From Topomyia yanbarensis (lineage: Eukaryota; Arthropoda; Insecta; Diptera; Culicidae): a stretch of 64,000 nt of DNA. Location of the stretch: the NCBI RefSeq assembly GCF_030247195.1, contig NC_080672.1, positions 63,022,549 through 63,086,548 of the forward strand. Direction: 5' to 3'. The notes below the pieces were generated by a model. The model saw only the letters and a program-made list of their open reading frames with translations. It had not been told where the DNA came from and ran no database searches. How positions within the stretch are numbered: the first letter of the stretch is position 1; the number at the start of each line of letters is the position of its first letter. The position numbers and the translations under genes are program-made. Positions 33,920 through 43,439 of this stretch are shown here, one piece after another.

Positions 33920-35903
33920 TAGAGATGGTCGGGTTTCAATTTTTTCGAACCCGAACCCGGCCCGAACCCGAGAGCTTGAAAATTGAAACCCCCGAACCCG
34001 ACCCGAGCCCGAAATTATAAAATTTGAAAAACCCGAACCCGACCCGAGCCCGAAAATTTTAAAATTGAAAAACCCGGACCCGACCCGTACCCGAGAATGA
34101 AAATTTTGTAAAACCCGAACCCGACCCGACCCGGAGAATTTTAAAATTTGAGAACCCGAACCCGACCCGAAAATTTAAAATTTGAGAAACCCGATCCGAA
34201 CCCAACTTGCTAGTACGGAGAATCAACCAAAGATCTCGAAGATTTCTAATTTTAGGCACCCGAGCTGGACCCAAGGCTCATCTAAGAGTAGTAGAATCAT
34301 TCGAATCACCATACGCATTGAGTTATATCTGTCTATGGCAAAACGAATCACTGGCGAGTAGAATTCGCATTTATATTGACTATTATTGAACATCGAATTT
34401 GTAGTGTTCTGAGAAACTTATAAATCGTCGATATCTTAATCGGAAATCAGGATAAATCGGTGGCTAACTCAAGGGGAAACAAAAAGCTTAATGGTGACAG
34501 TTTCAAACAACCTTGCCCGTCGCACTTAACCAAAATTTCTAATTCTTTATCAAAAACCATTCTTGAAAAGGCAGATTTGTATAATTTATTACTGGTTGGT
34601 ACGGTCAAACTTGTGTCGAAGGGTGTCAATCAAGATTCTCTGACGCGTATTTTATGTCACATCATTAGCGTTAGGACTATCTATGATGGGGTATCTAAAT
34701 TATAATATGCTTCAAATTATACGGCAAGTGCGCCAGTAGAGATGCTTCGACATCTCCAACGGAGCTTTCGGAACGACTCCAAACTTTAAAACATCCGTCA
34801 ATGGCTTCAACAGAACACACAATTTGCGATTAATTCCCCAAGAGCATGGAAATTCATATATTTTCATGAAGAAATCCGGATCATGCAACGGCCCAGCCCG
34901 AGGACAATCTGACAATCTGTGAGTTCAATATATGGGAATTTGTCTTTGTAGTCAATGGTTGAAAAGCATCTCGTGGATCGCAACTATGCCAAGAATATAC
35001 AAATCATGCTGCCTTGAAATTTAATTATCATTTTAATTCATGTTTCTATTTATAATAAGCATAGTTAAAACAATTATAATTCAATATGTAGCAAGAAGTA
35101 CTACTATTCAGTATACTCGCGACACCCACTTTTCGATTTCTCGCGACTGTCAAAACGACCAATCAGGAGCGGATCAATAGATAGTTTTTTATTGTCTCTA
35201 CTTCCCGTAGATTTTCACTCGCTTTGCTGTAGATACGATTTGCTGTAGGCTTTAGCCGAGTTTCACGCGTTTACTCTAACCGTGGCCTAAGTATCAGTTT
35301 TAAAGTACCTATCGAAATTTATAATAAAAAGTTGAACCAATATTTTCCGAGAAATTTCTGTGGACTTGGTTTGTTACTAATTATCATGAAAAATAAATTG
35401 CAAAAAGATTTTAGATTTGAAACGTATTGTTGAATACTCTAAAATGAATGTTCGTTTAAAAAATAAAATAATTCGAGTAGTTTGCGAATCTGAAGAGAGG
35501 GAATTTTATACAAGAATGAAGAAATACAATATTTGAGCACCAGAAAACAACGACGAATTCTAGCGATTCAAATGTGCTAACATTTAGTACGGTTATATGT
35601 GTCATCCATTCGTATCAAGAAGTATAATACACTACAACAAAAAGAGACTCGGTTTTGTGTACAGACGCCAACTGCATCAAGAAATGGTTGAGTTGTTTTG
35701 CTCAAAACCCGAACCCGACCCGACCCCGATCATTTCTAATTTGAAAAACCCGAACCCGACCCGAGCCCGAGATTTCCAAATTTGAAAACCCGGAACCCGA
35801 CCCGAACCCGAGAAGCTTAAATTTATAGAACCCGACCCGAAACCCGTCGGGTTCGGGTCGGGTCCGGGTTTCGGGTCCAAAAACCCGAACCCGACCATCT
35901 CTA
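33920..35903. mobile_element. hAT-like element 3, CCCGAACCCGACC-rich ends, 1984 bp
   Basis: Perfect 8-bp target duplication GTTCGCGG at 33912-33919 and 35904-35911. Perfect 14-bp ends TAGAGATGGTCGGG ... CCCGACCATCTCTA. The first ~280 bp and last ~200 bp are arrays of CCCGAACCCGACCCGA words separated by AT-rich spacers; the middle is ordinary AT-rich DNA with no transposase. The architecture is the same as hAT-like element 1 but the motif is different. Two small internal frames (34460-34705 plus, 34712-34915 minus) are not recognised. Confidence 0.85.
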
Positions 35904-35911
35904 GTTCGCGG

Positions 35912-37047
35912 TATCGTGAGGAGATGCGGCGCGGTATGTTTTCTGTACCGACACAGAGTCCAGACAGATCTTCTTGGCGAAAGCGAATATCCAGCGGTTT
36001 GAATATTCCACGTTCTCGTTGGTACTGTTTCGGTTACGCATACGTCGAGCCGTACCCCAAAGAGTGCTCGTCGCTGTTTCTCTCGTTAACCCGTCGACGA
36101 ACCGGCGCCAATAACTGCGTTTTTTGGCTTTCATTAAACTCTTCATTCGCCTTTCTAGCGACGCGTACTGCTGATAGCTAGCGGGTAACCCGTCTTCCCG
36201 GAAGGCCTTATATGCAGTGGACTTTTCCGCGTACAGCTCTGAGCACTCTTTGTCCCACTACAGTGTGGGAGATGGGTATTCACGCTGGGTACTGGTTTAG
36301 TCTGAGCTTGATTCGCACTGTCGAGAATCAAGCCAGCCAAAAACCTGTACTCTTCCTCCGGAGGAAGCTCTTGAGTGGATTCGATTTTAACGGATGATCG
36401 CTACCGTGGGGATCAGGGATCACCTTCCACCTGCAATCTAACTGTAGCGATGTCGAGCACAGTGATAAATCCAACGCGCTCGCGCGTGCTGGTGGTGTAG
36501 CAATCCGCGTCATTTCTCCCGTGTTTAAGATGGTCATGTTGAAATTGTCGCAAAGATCTTGGATTAATAATGATCTATTATCATCGTGAAGACAACCCCA
36601 TACCGTACTGTGCGAGTTAAAGTCTTCTAGAACTAGCCGCGGTGCCGGTAAGGATTCCGTGATATTACAAAGCGTTCGGTGCCCTACCGAGACTCTAGGA
36701 GGAATGTAGATGGAAGCAATTCAAAGGTCTTTGCCTTTGATTAGAACTTGACAAGCGACAATTTCAATGCCTGGTGTCGAAGGGCGGTTAATTCGGTTGA
36801 AAGAATAGCACTTTTAAATCCCCAAAAGTACTCCTCCATAAGGGTTTTCTAGATCCAGACGGATTATATTAAAGTCGTGGAAGTTGAGATTTATATCGGA
36901 AGTTAACCAAGTTTCACATAATGCGAAAACATCACATATTAAACTGTTTAGTAAAAAATTGAAGGAATCGATTTTCGGGAGGATACTTCTGCAATTCCAC
37001 TGTAGGACAGTGATCAAATCAGTGACCTCGTTCGATGACTTAGCCAT
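35912..37047 (-). pseudogene. I-clade ORF2, endonuclease region
   Basis: Starts at 37047 (MAKSSNEVTDLITVLQWNCR). VLQWNCRSI is the usual first strand of an APE-type endonuclease, followed by LICDVFALCETWL with the conserved E-T-W. The frame breaks at 36814 and coding continues as short pieces (TRIATPPARASALDLSLC near 36500). It runs up to the hAT-3 insertion. The closest relative in the window is the decayed copy at 55790-57130. Confidence 0.8.
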
Positions 37048-38140
37048 CGAAGGATACTATCGCTGCAATGAGGGGCCATTTAGCTGTCAACTGCTTCAAA
37101 AATGTTTGCACTATAGGGAGAAAACGTATTAGAGTGCTTTTAAGAGGATCAGTAACATTGAAAGCTGTGAAAATTAGGTCCACTATGTCAGAAAATTTCA
37201 TTAGTCCATTACTGGATTGAGTGTCTGTTTGAAAAAAGGGGACACTTGGGGTTTTTGGTGTCCCTAGAAGTGGTAGATACTCCTTGTTAGAATTAAAATT
37301 TCCAAGTCCTGGAGCAACTTGTTTCGGCTTTTGGGCACCACTTCCGTTGGATTTATTAAATGTAGTTGGCACACTCTCTAAGGAGGACACCTTGGCACAC
37401 TTACGAGGCAGTCTAGGAGAGGCTAGCTTTCTCCTCTTCCTAGATTCCCCCGGGTTAACAAAAGATGTTCTCTCTTGTGGATCGTCAGATTTTTGCTCAC
37501 CACCAGCCAAAAGAGCAAAGGAATTTTCGGAAGGGACAGATGGCGAAGCATTCTTTAGCATTTCTGCATAAGAGTGCCTCGAGCATGCGGAGGGCCCCCG
37601 CAGTAAATACACTTTTCAGTTTCTCCACCGCAAGCGTCATCCTCATGCTCTCCCTCGCATTTGCCGCACCGTTTTTTTATTGCCACAGTAAGTGGTTGTG
37701 TGGCCCAGTTGCTTGCAATTGCTGCAGTTCATTACCCGCGGTACAAACAGGCGAACAGGTAGGCGAACCTTATCCAGGAGGACAGAGTTGGGAAGAGAAG
37801 ACCCAGAGAAAGTCACTCGAATCGAGTCTGACGGAGAATAAGTTGTCTTATCATCTTCAGTTTTTGCGGAACACAATTACTTGCATTCCATAATCTTCAT
37901 CTGGTGAAGTGAAGGGTCCTTAAAGCAGCCAACCCCGTACTTCAACAGGTTTTCGCACTTCAGACCCGGTTCAGCGACGACCCCATCGATCTCCACTGCC
38001 CTACAAGGCACATACACCCTGAATTGCTTCGTAAAACGCTCGCTACGAGCAATCTGGTTTGCCTGGTCGAGATCATTTACTATAACGAATATAAAGCAGA
38101 ATAGTCAGCTTCTCCAGCGACGTCCATTCGTCTGCACCAG
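37040..38140 (-). pseudogene. I-clade ORF1 (gag) with zinc knuckles
   Basis: Minus-strand gag read in three pieces. The N-terminal part (near 38060-37870) includes RSERFTKQFRVYVPCRAVEI. The middle (37876-37643) has the zinc knuckle CSNCKQLGHTTTYC, then a second knuckle beginning CGKCEGEHEDDAC after a one-base break. The C-terminal part (37612-37040) has RHSYAEMLKNASPSVPSE and LGTPKTPSVPFF and ends SFDG followed by TAA. The stop overlaps the ORF2 ATG in ATGGCTAA. Gag binds element RNA in related elements. Frameshifts near 37877 and 37640 inactivate it. Confidence 0.8.
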
Positions 38141-38220
38141 ATCAATTCACTACACTAGCCAGGCCACCGACAAACAAAGGCTGTCTCAGACAAAGGCTGA
38201 CCTTCACTATACTTGCACTT

Positions 38221-38380
38221 TTTTTTTGATTATAGAGGTTTTAACCTTAAGGTCATTCGCCTCTTCGGGTTAGAAAAATCTCTTATGAAAATTTTCTAAC
38301 CCTATGTGCGGGGTCGGGTCTCGAACCCAGGTGCGCTGCGTACAAGGCAATCGATTTACCAACTACGCTACGCCCACCCC
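38221..38380 (-). mobile_element. tRNA-derived SINE (Feilai-like), 160 bp
   Basis: On the minus strand it begins GGGGTGGGCGTAGCGTAGTTGG, with a TAGCGTAGTTGG box A and GGTTCGAGACC box B (near 38318) at tRNA-like spacing. It then has a body with GGTTAGAAAATTTTC and ends in ATAATC plus an A run. A perfect 11-bp target duplication TACTTGCACTT (38210-38220, 38381-38391) flanks it. It sits in the 5' part of the split I element. SINEs of this kind are transcribed by Pol III from boxes A and B and moved by a LINE; the partner is not known from the sequence. Confidence 0.8.
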
Positions 38381-38454
38381 TACTTGCACTTGTTATAACA
38401 CCACTCACAGCGAGAGAAAACGAACTGCTTCGATGTAAAGCTCGGAAACGAATG

Positions 38455-38920
38455 AATTAGTGGATTATCAAAATAGGAACTAATTAATCTCTAGTAGTAG
38501 AACTTGGCGCAAATAGAAATTAAAAAGAGCGAAGGTATTTATATTTAGATAACTCTATTGAATCAATTGTGGCTTGATGATGTTTACAATACCGACAATC
38601 CCATCAACCTGCGAGAGGGGGAAAAATCGCATATTGTTGACCCAAAACCGCAAAGTTTCTTTGACAAAGGAACATAACATAGCATACCGTTGGAAGGATC
38701 ATTTCTTCTTCTTTTCAGAACGCTAAAAAAATTTAAAATCGTTTGAAAAATAACTGCATCGAAAAATTTTCAATACCGAGGTCTCGAAAAATAGTTTTTT
38801 TTTTGTCATAAAGATTTTGAGGGTATGCAACATTTTCCAAACATTGTATTGTGTTGCAATTGGCGATATCTACAACCTATACTAGGTCACTTGAAAAATA
38901 CAAAATCACTGTAGCTTCTA
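38455..38920. other. Unassigned AT-rich sequence
   Basis: Sequence beyond the proposed 5' end of the I element. No repeats with clear ends, no coding signal. Confidence 0.3.
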
Positions 38921-40490
38921 GCACCGTGTTATTCTTCGTGTAATCGTGAACTGGTTCATAATTCCTAATATATTGCTTACGATCCAATATCCGTGCTCGT
39001 GAAATAAAGCACAAAATCATGAAATATTATTCATGTGTTCGTGGACTGGTTCATGATACATAGTATAATACTCACGAGTTATCATACGTGCCCATGAAAT
39101 TAACTGCAAAATTATAAAATAGTCATGTATACCTGAACTGGTTCATGAATCCTAGTATAATATTCTTACTTTATGACTCCTAATATATTGTTCACGCTCC
39201 AATATCCGTTCACAAAATTATAAATTATTATTCATGTATTCGTGAACTGGATCATGATTCTTAGTACATGATATATGATCTATTTTGCGTGCTAGTGATA
39301 TTTAGAAGATATCCCTCATTTTCAGTTTCATGCACCATGGTAATGAAATTTTCACTTGAACTATTTCACAAACTTTAAAGTATTATCCGTGGAATCATAT
39401 TTGTTCGCTGCACTTTTTCATGAAATGTCCACCTGCTAACAACCAATAATAGGTACAAGCAGTAGATATAAGAAAACTATTAAGACCTCCAACATCGTTA
39501 TTCATTTCATAAGGTTTCAGTGTGATATCTGAACAGGCAACGAAAACTGTGCTAAGCAGCACAAATCGTGTCCGTGAAATAGTTCACAGGACTAGATACC
39601 GCGAATCAGTCACCCTTTTATGATTCAGTTCAAATTATCATGCTACTCCGAATAAACAAAACCGATAGTTACCAAAAAATAACAGATCGCAAAAAGACGA
39701 AGAGAATTTACGAATACCATGATAAAACTGCTGATATCATGAACACGAATCGCATTTCTCTACGTGTCGAATTCGAAAGTAAGCTCAAGAATAAAATATC
39801 ACGATAACGTGAACGGAAATTACGAAAATCGTGACTAAGATCTTCAAATCATGAACACAAATCACACAACTCGTGACGAAAATATCAAAAATCTTGAATA
39901 AGATCCTGAAAAGTTAACCAGATATAAACATAAATCTCTACATGTGACTAAAATATCAGAACAACGTGAATAGAAACTATGAAAATCATGATAAAGTTCC
40001 TCAAACCATAAACGTAAATCGCATTATTCGTGGCTAAGATCCTAAAATCATGAGCACAAATCACTTTACTCGTGACTAAAATATCATAATAACGTGAATA
40101 TAATTTACGAAAATCGTGACTAACATCCTGAAATCATGAACATAAATAAAACTCATGAATATAATAGCACGGTAGCGTAATGAGAAATCACAAAAATCGC
40201 GGATAAGCTCCTGAAATAATGAAAAACGTTTGACTGTCGGCAGTGTATTCCCAAATCATGAACAAGAATCGTAACAAAAACTAAATATGTCGAGGGGACA
40301 ACAACAGTAACAAAACCGAACTTTCGAATGTAACGCCATGTATATAGTCGGGCAAACTAGACAAACACGAATAGTTTCATGGTTCCGAGGTTTATTATTC
40401 ATAATTTCAGGAACCTGGTCACCGCGAATCGTTCAGTTCACGAAATCGTGATCTTTTGTTTGTGCGTTTATGAACGGTTTATTTCTGTGT
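38921..40490 (+). mobile_element. TCATGA-rich element, copy 3
   Basis: The longest copy. Type-1 units with GTGAACTGGTTCATGATTC and AAATCATGAAATATTATTCATG occupy 38940-39260. Then comes a shared middle with GGTACAAGCAGTAGATAT. Type-2 units with CGTGACTAAGATCCTGAAATC lie at 39790-40150. The right end is near 40490. Middle and order match copy 1 closely. Confidence 0.65.
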
Positions 40491-40493
40491 ATT

Positions 40494-40697
40494 TCAGAAG
40501 AAGACGGTCATGTTCCAAAATGTAGTGTAAAAGCATTTCTGAAACCTAACTTGATAATTGTTGATCATCACGACGGTCAAACAGTCAGTAACCGTATCTG
40601 CGTCCGCCGGTTTCAGGAAGATTTCCTGGACCTCTTTCGCTTCTAGTTGATCCAGAATCGGGAGCAGTATGGATTCGATCGGGTTCGATTGAGCCAT
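40494..40697 (-). CDS. Possible first coding exon of an unrecognised gene
   Basis: An ATG at 40697 in good context (GCG before, G after) opens a 67-codon frame: MAQSNPIESILLPILDQLEA, then KEVQEIFLKPADADTVTDCL and VVMINNYQ. The composition is protein-like and different from nearby shadow frames; GC content rises within it. A possible donor (CAA|GTTAGG) follows NNYQ near 40541. No family is recognised and no downstream exon could be linked. It could also be a fragment from a transposon. Confidence 0.3.
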   Translation of the reverse strand: MAQSNPIESILLPILDQLEAKEVQEIFLKPADADTVTDCLTVVMINNYQVRFQKCFYTTFWNMTVFF

Positions 40698-40799
40698 CGC
40701 GAACTGTTCGTTTGTATAAATAAGTTTGTGTTTTTCTCTCTTGCGGGATAACTCATTAGGCAATCCACCGCTGGATAATATGCGAATTCTTTGCAATAT

Positions 40800-43119
40800 T
40801 TAGCAAATGCAATTCGTTTAATCGCTATCATTTTATGTGTTTTTTCATATTTTCTTCCTGTGGGTCGACACCCTTGCGGTAATATCCTGGCGAAGTCCCT
40901 GAAGCTTGTAGGACTATCCTGATGTCTAATTACATTCTCTGAGTCTCAAAGAGCTTCCTTGAAGTTTAAAATTCCGACAACAGCATTTGCGTACATTGCT
41001 TTGGGTCGTGAAAAAAGATATTTGGAAAACTAACGGATAACGCGCAATGCTTTATTTAATCGGGAAACAATTCGACTGGTGTATGTTAAACGCTAGAATC
41101 AAACTCGATGTTTTGAAGTTGATACACTTGTGTGTTCGTAGGATTTTTGGTAAGTCATTAGATGCGTTTGGACTTCGCCTCATCAGTATCCGGACCGACT
41201 TGGCAGTAGATAGACATTAAATGTAAAGTGTAACACAACTTGTGTTCGCGAAGTTACCTACCGGTTTCGAGTGACAGCTAAAATCATTTTTGCATGTGAG
41301 AGGCATAATTCCTATATCTTAGTAAGCCATGAATTGCGTTTCGATTTCATCTCATCAATATCTTACGATTTACTTTACAAGGCACGTTTTGTTCAGTGCA
41401 GTGATGCGTAATCGCTTAAACCTTTTTGTTTTATGATTATAACCTTTATTGCCAACATATCGAAAAATAACGAGAAGAATTTAATGATCTTACTAACACT
41501 AAGTTACTTGGTCATATTTTCATAGATATACTCCCTATTGCTGATTTTGTTTGGAAAAAACAATAGCAAAGACCTATCTTTTCTTTCAACTTTTCCTATC
41601 AAGCACCTTCATGATTTTGTACTTTCATAATTCAAACATTTAATACAGCTCGTCAAATATAATTACCATGGACAGTGATTGAAGGTACCATTCTTTCGTT
41701 GTTCCACCAGTTTAACCAGCCCCCTTTACAAAGGACGTAGCTCGCAAGGAAAAAATTAAACAACGTTTAAAGACCGCCCACAGTAGAACCACATCGCGCC
41801 GTATTTACCACACTTTGCATCACGGCATGGCCCATCCACCCCCCCCCCCTCCACAGGAACCGAGCAGAACGGAGAAGACTACTGTCTGTTGATGGTGGAA
41901 CACGTGGCTTACCGGAATGACACAATCGTCTTGCACCATCAGAACCAAACAATCAGTCAGTCAGCCAGCCAGCCATCCAACCAACCAACCAACCACCTGT
42001 CAGTAGCGATTGTGGTTTGAAATTTCACGCAAAACATCGCCGCTGTCTAAAACCTGCCCTTCCAAATGCGATCCCCGATGGATGCCCTTTCCGAATCAGT
42101 TTTTTTTTTCGCCGCATGACATGTCAATCAAATCCAGCCGATTGTTGTCGAATGCACGTTTACTATGGGTACCTATGGTAAACGTACACAGCACCAAAGT
42201 AGGCTGTGCGGTGTAAGGTGATTCGAACCACCCACGACCGTTTAAGTCGAATGGAATTCATCGTTTACTGCAAGTCATTCGGTTCTATGTTGTGGGACGG
42301 GAAAACTAGCGTTTTTCTCGGATGTTGGAGGGTTCGAGAGTGGTGTTCGTTTTTCCAAAAAATAATCCAATTTTTCACTACGCCATATTTCCTTCTTAGT
42401 GGAGAAAAATTTCGATAAAAACTGATTTTGGCCATTAAAGAGAAAACTAGAAATACAAATAGTGTTTTCGTTTTTTGGAACCTAGCGTCAATCCGGCGCT
42501 AGTTTAGTTCTGTCACTAAGTTAGTGTCCAATTCTGATGAGACAAAGTCGAAATGCAAATTCCATACCCAATTTAATCTAATTTTTGTTTAAAAAAGTAT
42601 TTTTCAAAACTGTTTTCAATTATCCCGGATTCAATTTTATGAGAATCTTTCGGCTTCTAGAGCAGTAACTGAGCAACCCTAGCAGCGAATCGATGACCGC
42701 CGCATATCGTACAGAAGCTGTTGAATATTTTAGCACCACTCAACACTGACTTGGCAGTTTCGCGCCGAGCTGCGATAAGGTTTAAGCATGTTCCAATAAT
42801 AGGGTTACAAATTACTAATCTAAATTGAGTGAAGGTCGGAAAATGATGAAAAATTTAGTAGCGCAGCGATTCTTACTCACCGGAGAAATTTCGTCTATCT
42901 GTAATGAAAAAGAGAAGGGAAATAAATAAATAATGTATTGATGTATACATTTAGTTTCGATGGATTCATTTACAATTCATTAAAAGTTCTATTCTACACA
43001 ACAACAAATGTTGAGGATTTAAGATATATATTTAAGTCTAATTAAGAAGCCAACCCAGCTTTGAACCATTTTGGTCCTACTAAGGACTATTGAAATTCAC
43101 GCTTTAAATTGATATTCTT
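40800..43119. other. Apparently unique sequence
   Basis: No transposon ends seen. It includes a C run near 41840, a (CAGT/CAGC/CAAC)n stretch at about 41950-41998, and a 30-bp near-perfect palindrome ACGTTTAC...GTAAACGT at 42156-42185. Short frames at 41767-42418 show no domain. Confidence 0.3.
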
Positions 43120-43390
43120 GAATCTTTTTTATTTCGATTACATAGGTTTTAACTGTAGGATTAATCACCTCTTTTTCGGGTTCGAGAACACTAGTAACAA
43201 TTACGGTTTTATGATAGTTTGAAAGCCACTGATAAAACTTAGATTGCACTTGTAGCGTGCTATAAAACTTCAATTGTTACTTGGGAACTCTGTTTAGTAA
43301 AACCTCTAACTCCATGGGTGGGGTTAGGAACCGAGGCCAGGTACCATGTGTACAAGAGAAACGATTTACTAATTACTTTATGCTCGCCTC
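43120..43390 (-). mobile_element. Decayed SINE of the 38221-38380 type with an internal insert
   Basis: Matches the SINE in order: ATAGGTTTTAAC, ATCACCTC, TCGGGTT, then GGGTGGGGTT, ACAAG and a diverged box region ending GCTCGCC. Between the halves is an 89-bp stretch bounded by inverted repeats AGTAACAATT ... AATTGTTACT (43193-43202 and 43272-43281). Box A and B are degraded. Confidence 0.5.
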
Positions 43391-43439
43391 TTCCGAAATC
43401 TTCTACAACGTCGTGAGCCATTTTGAATGTTGAACCATT

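Larger units (their letters stand above)
18936..38454 (-). mobile_element. I-clade non-LTR retrotransposon split by five insertions
   Basis: One minus-strand element can be followed through six segments: 5' end 38454-38381, ORF1/ORF2 38220-35912, ORF2 33911-32172, ORF2 end 27461-26583, 3' UTR 21391-21085, and a last scrap 18954-18936. The gaps are insertions with target duplications: SINE (TACTTGCACTT), hAT-3 (GTTCGCGG), LOA-like (112 bp), hAT-2 (GGGTTGAT) and hAT-1 (GATAGGTA). Removing them leaves about 5.2 kb, a normal length for an I-type element. The proposed 5' end starts CATTCG, like the CATT start of I elements from memory. The exact 3' end and the element's own target duplication were not found. 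Confidence 0.8.

Noticed and set aside
38221..38380. Genuine tRNA gene
   Set aside because: Boxes A and B are present, but the body is followed by a SINE tail with A run and target duplication, and no complete cloverleaf was seen.
18936..38454. Integrated virus or LTR retrotransposon
   Set aside because: The RT/endonuclease/RNase H order, target duplications and absence of LTRs, protease and integrase indicate non-LTR elements; no viral protein text was seen.
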